Source of the DNA: Candidatus Agrococcus pullicola | Lineage (GTDB): Bacteria; Actinomycetota; Actinomycetes; Actinomycetales; Microbacteriaceae | Direction: 5' to 3' | DNA: 15,171 nt | Assembly: GCA_019115685.1 (NCBI GenBank) | Contig: DXDC01000013.1 | Coordinates: 1-15,171 of the forward strand | Shown: positions 1 through 7,433 of the stretch, piece by piece | Layout: every line of letters begins with the position of its first letter | How positions within the stretch are numbered: the stretch's first letter is position 1 | Translations under genes and position numbers: made by a program | The notes under the pieces: generated by a model | What the model was told of the DNA's origin: nothing | The model's input: the letters and a program-made list of their open reading frames with translations, nothing else | Databases searched by the model: none

Positions 1-97
1 GCGACCGCAAGGCGAGCGATTTAGGCTTCTTGATCTCCTTGACTATGCCGTTCACGCCCGTATCCGTGTCAGCGTACGATCGGGGCTCTTCCGTCAT
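1..97 (-). CDS. 5' end of an unidentified protein (partial)
   Basis: An ATG at 97 on the minus strand opens a frame with no stop to the window edge, 32 codons (MTEEPRSYADTDTGVNGIVK and on). The N-terminus is hydrophilic, with an acidic then a Lys-rich stretch, and shows no signal peptide or membrane segment. I do not recognise the family. It would be divergent from pnuC with only 14 bp between the two start codons, so the control elements of each would lie inside the other gene. No Shine-Dalgarno sequence is visible before the ATG; an in-frame GTG at 55 is an alternative start. The frame is short enough to be open by chance, so the call is tentative. Confidence 0.4.
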   Translation of the reverse strand, partial: MTEEPRSYADTDTGVNGIVKEIKKPKSLALRS

Positions 98-102
98 AGG
101 CT
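97..102 (+). promoter_or_regulatory. Candidate -10 box of pnuC
   Basis: TAGGCT ends 9 nt before the pnuC ATG. The same hexamer stands before glgA and before the hydrolase at 14937. Unlike those two, pnuC also has a good Shine-Dalgarno sequence (GGAGG, 104-108) between the hexamer and the ATG, so a longer leader from a weaker TACGAT (75-80) is equally possible. Confidence 0.35.
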
Positions 103-111
103 CGGAGGATC

Positions 112-819
112 ATGGAATGGCTGATCGATACGCTCGTCGCCCTGTATTCAGCGACGTTTCCCGTCGGCGGCGATCAGGAGCTGCTGCTACGGGAAGTCGC
201 GGGCAACGCATTCGGACTCGCCAGCGCTCTTGGCGGCATGCTTCGTCGAGTGTGGGCCTGGCCGGTTGGCATCGTCGGCAATTTGCTTCTCCTGACTGTT
301 TTCCTCGGCAGCCTGCTCGATCCTGCCCAGTCACTGCCGACACTGTTGGGCCAAGCGGGTCGCCAGATCATGTTCATCGCCGTTGCCGTGTACGGATGGA
401 GACGATGGCGGCGAGCTCGTTCGGCTGACGGCAAAGTCGTGCCGCAGTGGGCCAACGGCCGCCAGCGAATCGCACTCATCATCGGGCTGATCGTCGGTAC
501 GGTCGCGCTGACCCCGCTCTTTCGCGCCCTCGGATCATTCGAGCCCGTGTGGGCGGATGCTTGGACATTCGTCGGTTCACTGCTCGCCACCTACGGGATG
601 GCCAAGGGCTGGACGGAGTTCTGGCTCATCTGGGTCGCGGTCGATATCGTCGGGGTCCCGTTGCTGCTCAGCGCCGGCTACTGGGCGACGGGGTTCATGT
701 ACATCTTCTACGGCGTCTTCACGGCGTGGGGTTTCGTTGTCTGGATCCGTGCCAGACGTAAGCCGGTGGTGGAGACGCTGATGCCGGATCCCCGTCCCGG
801 AACTGACGATCACGGGTAG
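112..819 (+). CDS. pnuC: Nicotinamide riboside transporter PnuC
   Basis: The 235-residue membrane protein fits the PnuC family in length and pattern. It has several hydrophobic segments, the family's W-P-x-G-I-x-G-N signature at about residues 50-57 (WPVGIVGN), paired aromatic positions in the later helices, and a C-terminal helix ending in a basic tail. PnuC facilitates nicotinamide riboside entry; a cytoplasmic kinase traps it for NAD synthesis. No kinase or NAD regulator gene is visible next to it. The ATG at 112 is supported by GGAGG at 104-108 and by the hydrophobic N-terminus starting at once. The PnuC family call is firm; the exact substrate (riboside, or another vitamin as in PnuT/PnuX relatives) is inferred from the family. 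Confidence 0.9.
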   Translation: MEWLIDTLVALYSATFPVGGDQELLLREVAGNAFGLASALGGMLRRVWAWPVGIVGNLLLLTVFLGSLLDPAQSLPTLLGQAGRQIMFIAVAVYGWRRWRRARSADGKVVPQWANGRQRIALIIGLIVGTVALTPLFRALGSFEPVWADAWTFVGSLLATYGMAKGWTEFWLIWVAVDIVGVPLLLSAGYWATGFMYIFYGVFTAWGFVVWIRARRKPVVETLMPDPRPGTDDHG

Positions 820-1158
820 CCATCGTGACTGCGGCACGACTGCTTTTCCTGCAAGTGCGCGGATCGTCGACGAGCTGATGCTGGTGTCGAGAACGTGAGC
901 AGCCCGCCAATGAGTGCTCCAATTCTCGGCAGTCGCGCCTCCCTCTTGGCCGCACTGCGCAACGCGGGGGAGTCGCCGGATGCGGATCGAACGGAAATGA
1001 TTGGCCCCGGCGAATCGAGCCTGAGGCCGTTGGACGTTGAAGGGTTCATTCCCGATATCGCTCAGGGGATGTGGAACCATCGCGCCCGACGGATGCTCCA
1101 GCGTGGTCGAGCGCTTAGAGTGAAAAGCGTACTGGTCCGGGGGAGAGGGAGGCCGAAC
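820..1158. other. Gene-poor stretch between pnuC and the prenyltransferase
   Basis: I see no convincing gene in these 339 bp. The prenyltransferase frame stays open back to a GTG at 895, giving an 88-residue extension that has no membrane segments and nothing I recognise. Frames on the other strand are open but low in complexity and rich in Arg/Ser/Pro. The stretch holds one plausible promoter (TAGAGT at 1116-1121). It could be intergenic DNA or the remains of a lost gene. Confidence 0.5.
1116..1121 (+). promoter_or_regulatory. Candidate -10 box of the UbiA-family gene
   Basis: TAGAGT fits the actinobacterial TAnnnT pattern and lies 37 nt upstream of the GTG at 1159, leaving a short leader that contains the Shine-Dalgarno sequence. 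No good -35 box is visible. Confidence 0.35.
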
Positions 1159-1989
1159 GTGCGCGTCGTCTGGCTGCTCCTGCGATCGACGCACCCAGGT
1201 CCGACACTGGTCGTCTCCGCCGCTACCTGTGGTCTCGGCGTTGCCGCTTCGCTCGACGCTCGCGCTCTCGCCATCCTCGTCGCGACCGTGCTGTTCGGGC
1301 AAGTGTCAGTAGGGCTTTCCAACGATGCCATCGATGCTCCGCGAGACCTCGCGGCAGACAGGCCTGACAAGCCGCTGGCACGCAATTTCGGGCTGCTTCG
1401 CGTCGTCTGGATCCTCGCGATCGTCTTCGGAGTGCTCTCCATCGTGCTCTCGCTCTTGCTCGGTTGGGGCTTCTCGACCGCGCACCTGGTCTTCCTCCTC
1501 TCCGGGTGGCTCTACAACGCGCTGCTCAAAGCCACGCCGCTGTCGGTTCTCGCCTACATGATCGGCTTCGGGACGCTCCCTTCGCTTCCTGTGCTCGTTG
1601 CGAGCGGCACGCTTGCGCCGATCTGGGCAACGTGCGCGGGAGTGAGCCTCGGCGTTGCGATCCACTGTGCGAACGTGCTCCCCGACATCGCGGATGACCG
1701 GCGTGCGGGAGTCCTCGGGTTTCCGCAGCGGCTTGGGCAGCGGGCAGCAGCCGTTGTGGCCGGTGCTTCCCTCATCGCGGGTGCCTGCATCGTTGCCGTC
1801 GCGTCAGGCCTTGCAGGCGACAGCATCGCACTTGCATGGGTGCTCTTCGCCGCGGTTCTGAGCCTGGCGGCTGTCGCCTGCGTCCTTACTCTGCGGGGGC
1901 GAGCAACGCGGACCGTTTTCCGCATCGTGATGCTGGCCGCCGGTCTGCTCGTCGTGCAGCTCGTCCTGACCGGCGGATTCACCGCCTGA
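1159..1989 (+). CDS. UbiA-family membrane prenyltransferase
   Basis: This is a 276-residue polytopic membrane protein. The first Asp-rich motif of the UbiA superfamily is at residues 55-63 (NDAIDAPRD), followed by DRPDKPLA; the second lies at about 176-180 (DIADD). These two motifs bind Mg2+ and prenyl diphosphate, so transfer of an isoprenoid to an aromatic or similar acceptor is expected. Start: GTG at 1159, preceded by a GGGAGG Shine-Dalgarno sequence, puts the family-like RSTHPGPTL segment near the N-terminus; the frame is open to 895 but the extra residues look non-coding. The gene converges on the polyketide synthase operon and overlaps the monooxygenase 3' end by 11 bp. That suggests, without proving, that it modifies the operon's product. 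Substrate unknown; a role in quinone synthesis cannot be excluded. Confidence 0.8.
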   Translation: MRVVWLLLRSTHPGPTLVVSAATCGLGVAASLDARALAILVATVLFGQVSVGLSNDAIDAPRDLAADRPDKPLARNFGLLRVVWILAIVFGVLSIVLSLLLGWGFSTAHLVFLLSGWLYNALLKATPLSVLAYMIGFGTLPSLPVLVASGTLAPIWATCAGVSLGVAIHCANVLPDIADDRRAGVLGFPQRLGQRAAAVVAGASLIAGACIVAVASGLAGDSIALAWVLFAAVLSLAAVACVLTLRGRATRTVFRIVMLAAGLLVVQLVLTGGFTA

Positions 1990-3169
1990 GGCGTGCGTCT
2001 CGGTCGAAGCCCATGCCGTAGGCTCTTGCTGCGACCCTGCCGAGCGGAGTTCCTAGAGCCGACGCGACAATCGCGGATCGTACTGCGTGACCGAAGCGGG
2101 AACGCGGGCGTCCGGCAAGTGTGTTGAGTGCCGCCAACTTCGCCGCGAACCTGCCCGATTCCAGCCGACGGCGCTCCCAACGATCCAGTTCGAGCTCAGC
2201 GCCCGCGCGTCCGCGCACCAACTGCCCGAGTCGTGGCGCCAGCGTCGCCGCATCCAGAAGACCGAGATTCATTCCCTGGCCCCCGATGGGGCTGATTTCA
2301 TGCGCGGCATCACCGATTACGAAAACCCTGTCGTGGCGCATTCGCCGCAACAGCACGTTCCGTATGCCGAAGCCGCTTACAGAATCGATCCGGTTCGCAA
2401 GCTCGCTGTCGCCCGTGCGCTGCTCGACCGCTGTCCGCAATCTGGAGAGTTGATCCTGGACGGGCTCTGTCGTGGCGTGTCCCGCATCCCACGCGACAAT
2501 TCTTCGTCCTCCCTGCGGCAGCGGGAGAGATTCCAGGACTCCGGCACGGTCGAGGGTTATCACGGCGGTTTCCTCAGGCTGATGCGCGTCTTCCACGATG
2601 TCCGCCATCAGGAAATGATCCGTGTAGGTTCTCCTATCGTGCTCACCCGCAGCAAGGAAACGACCGGAAGACCCCGTTGCGATGACAGCCGCCTTTGCAC
2701 GAATCCTGGAAGGCATGCCGACCGAGGTCGTCGATAGCTCCACGGCATCACCGCAATTCTCGACCGCGAGGACTTCGACATCGCGCAGGGGCGTCGGCCC
2801 CAGCTCCGACAGCGCCCTCTCCGTGACCGACTGCGGCACTGCGATGGAGAAGGGAAACCGCTTGCCTGCCCGATCGAAGCGCACAGAACCTAACGTGCGC
2901 GAGCGTGTTCTTGCTTCTCCGCGACGAATCCGAGCTGCCTCGGCCAGAATGCTGTCGACGGCACCAGAGGGCTCAAGCGCGGCGAGCGCAGGCGAGTGGA
3001 TGCCGATGGCTCGCGAGCCCGGAGCCATGGTCTTCCGACGTTCGAGGAGGGCTACATCCAGGCCGAATCGATGCAGCTCGGCAGCGATGAACTGCCCCGC
3101 AGGGCCTGCGCCCACCACCGCAACGTCCCTGGTGCCCGATCGTTCACCGTCCCCGGGGCTTGAGGTCAC
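1979..3169 (-). CDS. FAD-dependent aromatic-type monooxygenase
   Basis: The 396-residue flavoprotein has an N-terminal Rossmann dinucleotide motif (VVGAGPAG, Gly20, Gly22, Gly25) and the second FAD signature GDAAHEISPIGGQGMNLG at 286-303, with the LLDAA stretch after it. This is the class A hydroxylase layout (PHBH/UbiH-like), which hydroxylates phenols with NAD(P)H and oxygen. The start is GTG at 3169, overlapping the methyltransferase stop as GTGA, so the two are translationally coupled. It is the last gene of the operon after the type III PKS and methyltransferase. The same logic is known for SrsC of Streptomyces griseus, which hydroxylates alkylresorcinols. The central motif common in hydroxylases is replaced by ATGSSGR (164-170). 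The substrate is inferred from context only. Confidence 0.85.
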   Translation of the reverse strand: MTSSPGDGERSGTRDVAVVGAGPAGQFIAAELHRFGLDVALLERRKTMAPGSRAIGIHSPALAALEPSGAVDSILAEAARIRRGEARTRSRTLGSVRFDRAGKRFPFSIAVPQSVTERALSELGPTPLRDVEVLAVENCGDAVELSTTSVGMPSRIRAKAAVIATGSSGRFLAAGEHDRRTYTDHFLMADIVEDAHQPEETAVITLDRAGVLESLPLPQGGRRIVAWDAGHATTEPVQDQLSRLRTAVEQRTGDSELANRIDSVSGFGIRNVLLRRMRHDRVFVIGDAAHEISPIGGQGMNLGLLDAATLAPRLGQLVRGRAGAELELDRWERRRLESGRFAAKLAALNTLAGRPRSRFGHAVRSAIVASALGTPLGRVAARAYGMGFDRDARLRR

Positions 3170-3870
3170 GACGTTTCTCCGCCACGTCGAAGCACTGCCA
3201 GCAGGCGAAACGGGCCACCCCTGTGGATCCGCCAGCCCCGCGGCACGGCCGACTCGAGCTCCTCGGCCGTGAAGCTGCGGCGAATGCTGAGCAGGCCGTC
3301 CGTACGCAGAAACGTACCGGGCGCTAGCGGCAGGATCCCGGCGGCATACAAGCCGTAGGCCGTCCAGCCTCGTTCAATGTCCGAATGCACCGCGATACGG
3401 GTGGTCAGCTGTTCGGTGTCACGTATGACCTGTGCGAGGCTGCCGGTATCCAAGTGATGCAGTAGGTGATTGGAGATCACTGCATCGAAGCGCTCGCCTG
3501 CGGCAGCCAGTCGCGTGCTTGTCGCAAGTTGATAGCTGACGCCGTCCACTGGCTTCGCTGCACGGGCAACTTCGAGTGCCCTTGTGTCGGGATCGATGCC
3601 GATGCCTTCGATGCTGAAGCCATCCCTCCTGGCCATGAACACCATCCGTCGCAGCACATCCCCGGCTCCGCAGCCGATGTCGAGCAGGCGGACGGGCCCT
3701 TGCGCAGCAGCGAATTCGGGTCGAATGCGGCTCCGGTAGATGCTTGCCCAGCCCGCCACGATCCTGTTCACGTACTTGAACCGTTCGAGTGTGCGGCGCA
3801 GCTTGACCGGATCGCACTCCGGATCATCCATGAGCTCCGTCAGATGCTCCGCTCGTTTCGAGAGCGTCAC
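3166..3870 (-). CDS. Class I SAM-dependent methyltransferase
   Basis: This 234-residue soluble protein has the Rossmann SAM-binding motif I at 62-70 (LLDIGCGAG), the acidic ribose-binding loop GIGIDPD at 89-95 and the motif IV region DAVISNHLLHHL at 129-140. The first 55 residues are charged and helical, as in methyltransferases beside type III PKS genes. It starts at GTG 3870, overlapping the polyketide synthase stop in a GTGA, and its own stop overlaps the monooxygenase start the same way, so it is the middle gene of a coupled operon. It most likely methylates the polyketide product on O or C. I cannot say which position, nor whether it is homologous or only analogous to SrsB of S. griseus. 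Confidence 0.85.
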   Translation of the reverse strand: MTLSKRAEHLTELMDDPECDPVKLRRTLERFKYVNRIVAGWASIYRSRIRPEFAAAQGPVRLLDIGCGAGDVLRRMVFMARRDGFSIEGIGIDPDTRALEVARAAKPVDGVSYQLATSTRLAAAGERFDAVISNHLLHHLDTGSLAQVIRDTEQLTTRIAVHSDIERGWTAYGLYAAGILPLAPGTFLRTDGLLSIRRSFTAEELESAVPRGWRIHRGGPFRLLAVLRRGGETS

Positions 3871-4955
3871 GGTGAGCCGATTCTCGTGAATTGCGCCGTC
3901 TCAACCGTGAGTCCGGGGCCGAATGCCACTCCGAACACGCTGGCGCCGTGGGGAAGCGTATCGTCCGCGAGGATGCGCTCGAGAATGAACAGCACGGTCG
4001 CACTCGACATATTTCCGAACTCCCTCAGCACCGCTCGTGAAGCAGCCATGTCGTGGTCGGAAAGCTCGAGGCTTTGCTGCACGCGGTCGAGCACGGCCTT
4101 ACCGCCGGGATGAACAGCCCAGGCGTCGACCCGATCGTGGCCGCGCGCGCTTCCGACGACGCCTGAGATCTCCCGTCCGACAATTCGCGGAACCTCCGGC
4201 GTCAACCGCATGTCGAAGCCACTGTCACCGATATCCCAGTCCATGTCTGCTTCTCCGTCGCTCGTCGTGGCGGTGGAGAAGGCTCCGACTTCCAGCAACG
4301 CAGTACGGTCACGAGACTCGCAGGACGTCACGACAGCCGCGGCCGCACCATCGGCGAATACTGCGGAGGAGACGATCTGCTCGGAGTCCTCCGACGATCG
4401 AATGTGCAGTGAGCAGAGTTCGGCGCACGCCACGAGCGCAACCGCTCCCGGCATCGCATCGCAAATGCGTTTTGCCGCGCGCAACGCCGGAAACGCGGCC
4501 GCGCAGCCCATGAAGCCGAGGTGGTACCGCTCGACAGTATCTCGCAGCCCCAGGTCTCGTACGAGCCGAAACTCGGGCCCGGGCGCGAAGAACCCCGTGC
4601 AGGACGCCGTGATCACGTGCGTCACCTCGTCTGGCTCCATCGCAGCCCTCCGCAACGCCTGCTGGGAGGCCGTAGCGAACAGCAGCGGAGCCTGCTTCCG
4701 GTACACACTGTTTCGCTCGCCCGTCGTCGGTTGCAGCAGCTTTCCGTCCGCATCAGTGAATTGCCCTGAGTTATCGTCGAGCAGGTCGATCGCAGCGTGT
4801 CGGCGGTCGATGCCCGAGTGGTCGAAAGCAGCAGTGATAATGCGTCGCGTGCGCGAGTCGATGCCCGGTTGCGATGCGAAGAAATCGCGTAGCCGGCCCT
4901 GTTGCAAACTGCCGTTCGGCACTGCCGTACCGATCGAGAGCAGCTTCGTGGACAT
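3867..4955 (-). CDS. Type III polyketide synthase (chalcone/alkylresorcinol synthase family)
   Basis: This 362-residue enzyme has the full catalytic triad: Cys151 in GFMGCAAAFPAL, His282 in WAVHPGGKAVLD and Asn315 in GNMSSAT. TASCTGFFAPG at 116-126 and the C-terminal FGVAFGPGLTVE (341-352, the family's GFGPG loop) are family signatures. Type III PKSs extend an acyl-CoA with malonyl-CoA and cyclise it to resorcinols, pyrones or naphthols. The bacterial gene order synthase, methyltransferase, flavin hydroxylase matches the srsABC phenolic-lipid operon of S. griseus, which suggests a fatty acyl starter, but the pocket cannot be judged by eye. The ATG at 4955 starts right at the conserved LLSIGTAVP strand. 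The only Shine-Dalgarno-like sequence (GAAGG) touches the ATG, too close to work normally, so a near-leaderless start is possible. Confidence 0.9.
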   Translation of the reverse strand: MSTKLLSIGTAVPNGSLQQGRLRDFFASQPGIDSRTRRIITAAFDHSGIDRRHAAIDLLDDNSGQFTDADGKLLQPTTGERNSVYRKQAPLLFATASQQALRRAAMEPDEVTHVITASCTGFFAPGPEFRLVRDLGLRDTVERYHLGFMGCAAAFPALRAAKRICDAMPGAVALVACAELCSLHIRSSEDSEQIVSSAVFADGAAAAVVTSCESRDRTALLEVGAFSTATTSDGEADMDWDIGDSGFDMRLTPEVPRIVGREISGVVGSARGHDRVDAWAVHPGGKAVLDRVQQSLELSDHDMAASRAVLREFGNMSSATVLFILERILADDTLPHGASVFGVAFGPGLTVETAQFTRIGSP

Positions 4956-4960
4956 CCTTC

Positions 4961-4966
4961 ACTGTA
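4961..4966 (-). promoter_or_regulatory. Possible -10 box of the polyketide operon
   Basis: Read on the minus strand, TACAGT lies 5 nt before the synthase ATG. That would put transcription at, or just inside, the start codon, slightly closer than at the clear leaderless genes of this window. An alternative is the TATGCT/CTATAT cluster at about 5028-5038 with an 80-nt leader. Confidence 0.25.
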
Positions 4967-5027
4967 ACCGCAGATGCGATGTTTCTCCGAACGCGCAATG
5001 CCGGATGCTCGCGTCGGGTCTTGCGGC

Positions 5028-5038
5028 ATATAGCATAG
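5028..5038 (+). promoter_or_regulatory. AT-rich promoter core between the polyketide operon and the ABC-F gene
   Basis: An ATATAGCATAG island stands out in GC-rich surroundings 39 bp before the ABC-F GTG. TAGCAT (5031-5036) is a usable -10 on the plus strand and the complement offers TATGCT on the minus strand, so it could drive both directions. No good -35 box is visible either way. Confidence 0.35.
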
Positions 5039-5046
5039 AAGGCTGT

Positions 5047-5060
5047 GCCCGAAACCGGGC
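5047..5060 (+). promoter_or_regulatory. Small hairpin just before the ABC-F ribosome binding site
   Basis: GCCCG-AAAC-CGGGC is a perfect 5-bp stem with a 4-nt loop. It ends directly before the Shine-Dalgarno sequence CGGAGGGAGG at 5061-5070. It lies in the short leader and could affect access to the binding site, but may be incidental. Confidence 0.25.
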
Positions 5061-5076
5061 CGGAGGGAGGTCGAAC

Positions 5077-6687
5077 GTGATCGAAGTACGGAACTTCGAG
5101 TTGCACGTGGGTGCGCGCACGCTCATGAGCGACGTCTCGTTCCGGATCGCGGCGGGTGACAAGATCGGCCTGGTCGGCAGGAACGGCGCAGGCAAGACGA
5201 CCATGACCAAAGTGCTCGCCGGCGTTGGCGACGATCGCGACGGGCACACCTTCCACGGCGAGATATCCCGGCAGGGGCAGGTCGGCTATCTGCCGCAGGA
5301 TCCCAGATCAGGCGACCCGGATCAGTCCGCCCGTGCGCGCATCCTGGACGCCAGGGGCCTGGGCAGTCTTCGCAACCGCATGAACGCAGCGACCGAACGC
5401 ATGGGGCTCGAAGGCGAAGCCGGTGAGACGGCGATGCGCGAGTACACACGGTTGGAGGACCGCTTCCTGTCACTCGGCGGCTACGCCGCGGAGGCAGAGG
5501 GGAATGCGATTGCCTCGAATCTGAAATTGCCGGAGCGCATCCTCGACCAACCTCTTCGCACGCTCTCCGGAGGTCAGCGCCGCCGTATCGAGCTCGCCCG
5601 CATCCTGTTCTCCGGTGCGGACACGATGCTGCTCGACGAGCCGACGAACCACCTCGACGCCGACAGCGTGATCTGGCTGCGAGAGTTCCTGCAGGCGTAC
5701 CCGGGTGGCCTCATGATCATCAGTCACGACGTCGATCTCATCGGCGACACTGTGAATCGCGTGTTCTATCTGGACGCGAATCGACAGCTCATCGACATCT
5801 ACAACATGAGCTGGAAACACTACCTGCGCCAACGCGAAGTCGACGAAGAACGGCGCAAACGCGAACGCGCGAACGCCGAACGTCAGGCGACGACCCTGCA
5901 GTTGCAGGCCGCGAAGATGGGAGCGAAAGCGACGAAGGCCGTCGCGGCGAAGCAGATGCTGCGCAGAGCAGAGCGGATGCTCTCCGGGCTCGAAGAGGAG
6001 CGCACAAGCGACAGAGTTGCGAAAATCAGATTCCCACAGCCGCTGCCGTGCGGGAAGACGCCGTTGTTCGCTCACAACCTCTCGAAGTCCTACGGTTCGT
6101 TGGAGATCTTCACCGCGGTTGACCTCGCAATCGATCGGGGATCGAAGGTGGTCGTGCTGGGACTGAACGGGGCGGGGAAGACGACGCTCTTGCGCATCCT
6201 TGCCGGGCTTGCAGCGCCGGACACGGGGGGAGTGGAGCGCGGGTACGGCCTGCAGCTCGGGTATTACGCCCAGGAGCACGAGACCCTCGACATCGATCGC
6301 ACCGTGCTGGAGAACATGATGTCGGCATCCGATTCGCTCACGTCGACGGAGGCCCGCCGCGTGCTCGGCTCGTTCCTGTTCACGGGCGACGACACGTCGA
6401 AGCCGGCGAGGGTACTGTCCGGAGGAGAGAAGACCCGGCTGTCGCTTGCAAAGCTCGTGGTTTCGAGCGCGAACGTGCTCCTGCTCGACGAGCCGACCAA
6501 CAACCTCGACCCGGCAAGCCGAGAGCAGATTCTGCACGCGCTGGCCTCGTACGAAGGCGCAGTCATCCTGGTCTCCCACGACGAGGGCGCGGTCGAAGCG
6601 CTGAATCCCGAACGTGTGCTCATCATGCCGGAAGGCACGGAGGACCACTACGCTCCTGAGTATCTGGAACTGGTAGCGCTCGACTGA
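5077..6687 (+). CDS. ABC-F family ATPase, actinobacterial ribosome-associated type
   Basis: The 536-residue protein has two ABC domains and no membrane segment. Domain 1 carries Walker A GRNGAGKTT (Lys40), signature LSGGQRRR and Walker B LLDEPTNHLD. A highly charged linker rich in Arg/Lys/Ala, including ATKAVAAKQMLRRA, joins it to domain 2, with Walker A GLNGAGKTT (Lys368), LSGGEKTR and LLDEPTNNLD. ABC-F proteins bind the ribosomal E site and act on translation; some give antibiotic resistance. From memory it resembles the conserved actinobacterial Rv1473-like group, so a housekeeping role is more likely than self-resistance for the nearby polyketide. The GTG at 5077 follows a strong GGAGGGAGG and begins the conserved MIEVRNFEL strand; the frame is open to 4210 only as antisense of the synthase gene. 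Confidence 0.9.
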   Translation: MIEVRNFELHVGARTLMSDVSFRIAAGDKIGLVGRNGAGKTTMTKVLAGVGDDRDGHTFHGEISRQGQVGYLPQDPRSGDPDQSARARILDARGLGSLRNRMNAATERMGLEGEAGETAMREYTRLEDRFLSLGGYAAEAEGNAIASNLKLPERILDQPLRTLSGGQRRRIELARILFSGADTMLLDEPTNHLDADSVIWLREFLQAYPGGLMIISHDVDLIGDTVNRVFYLDANRQLIDIYNMSWKHYLRQREVDEERRKRERANAERQATTLQLQAAKMGAKATKAVAAKQMLRRAERMLSGLEEERTSDRVAKIRFPQPLPCGKTPLFAHNLSKSYGSLEIFTAVDLAIDRGSKVVVLGLNGAGKTTLLRILAGLAAPDTGGVERGYGLQLGYYAQEHETLDIDRTVLENMMSASDSLTSTEARRVLGSFLFTGDDTSKPARVLSGGEKTRLSLAKLVVSSANVLLLDEPTNNLDPASREQILHALASYEGAVILVSHDEGAVEALNPERVLIMPEGTEDHYAPEYLELVALD

Positions 6688-6710
6688 GGGCTGTAGGAGG
6701 GTAGAACTCT

Positions 6711-7433
6711 GTGAACCCCGAGGTGTTTTCCACCGTCGCACTCGCCTTCGAGACCGCCGGGCTCGTCGCGTTCGCTACGTCCGGTGCGCTGCTGGCCGCG
6801 GAACGACGCATGGACATCATCGGCATGATCGGCCTCGCGGTCGTCACAGGCACAGGCGGAGGCATGCTGCGCGACGTGCTGATCGGGGCGACACCGGTCG
6901 CCGCGCTCGAAAACTGGTGGATGCTGATCGTCGCCTGCGCAACGGGCCTGCTGGTGTTCTTCCTCTACCGCCTGATCAAACGCCTGCACAGAGCCATGCT
7001 CGTGTTCGACGCCATCGGTCTCGGCATTTTCGTCGTCAACGGCACGTTGAAGGCGGGCCTGCTCGAGCTGAACCCGGTTGCTGGAGCGACCGTCGGGCTG
7101 CTCACCGGTGTCGGCGGCGGCATCATGCGCGACGTCATCGCAGGCGATATCCCTGTGGTCTTCAAACGCGACACGACGCTGTACCTGACGCCCGCACTGC
7201 TGGGAGCAGCACTCACCGCCACCCTCTTCGAACTGGGATGGGCGCAATGGTGGGCCACGCTGCTGATCACCCTGCTCGTCATGGCCGTTCGATTCGCAAG
7301 CGAATTCTGGGGGTGGCGCGCGCCGTCGCTTCGCACCCAGGCCCTGTCGATCATCCCTCAGCCGGAATCCGATGAGGCGGCATCCACACCTGATACGAAC
7401 GACTCCGGGGCGCGCAAGAAGCGTAAGCGCTGA
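6711..7433 (+). CDS. TRIC/UPF0126 family membrane protein (putative cation channel)
   Basis: The 240-residue protein has about seven hydrophobic segments and the internal duplication typical of UPF0126: TGTGGGMLRDVLIG at 46-59 and TGVGGGIMRDVIAG at 132-145, each ending a half-repeat. Prokaryotic members form trimeric monovalent cation channels related to animal TRIC; in this organism the ion and role are unknown. The last 35 or so residues are polar and end in KKRKR, a cytoplasmic tail. The start is GTG at 6711 with AGGAGG at 6695-6700, a rather long 10-nt spacing. It follows the ABC-F stop by 23 bp with no terminator, so co-transcription is likely. Confidence 0.88.
   Translation: MNPEVFSTVALAFETAGLVAFATSGALLAAERRMDIIGMIGLAVVTGTGGGMLRDVLIGATPVAALENWWMLIVACATGLLVFFLYRLIKRLHRAMLVFDAIGLGIFVVNGTLKAGLLELNPVAGATVGLLTGVGGGIMRDVIAGDIPVVFKRDTTLYLTPALLGAALTATLFELGWAQWWATLLITLLVMAVRFASEFWGWRAPSLRTQALSIIPQPESDEAASTPDTNDSGARKKRKR

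Noticed and set aside
1046..1057. GGGTTCATTCCC resembling a tRNA T-arm
   Set aside because: The flanking bases do not form the 5-bp T-stem and no acceptor, D or anticodon arm fits around it.
577..1302. 241-residue minus-strand frame across pnuC, the gap and the UbiA gene
   Set aside because: Crosses two genes supported by family motifs, has no recognisable domain and a shadow-like composition.
4210..5076. 289-codon upstream extension of the ABC-F frame
   Set aside because: It is antisense to the type III PKS gene, is rich in Ser/Arg/Ala without domains, and the GTG at 5077 has a strong ribosome binding site and the family's normal N-terminus.
5077..6687. ABC-F protein as self-resistance factor for the polyketide
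   Set aside because: Its sequence looks like the conserved actinobacterial ABC-F group and it is transcribed away from the operon with the TRIC gene, so a housekeeping role is the simpler reading.
5470..6741. 423-residue minus-strand frame opposite the ABC-F gene
   Set aside because: Antisense shadow of a GC-rich gene: Arg/Val/Gln/Glu-heavy low-complexity sequence with no motif, while the plus strand has both complete ABC domains.
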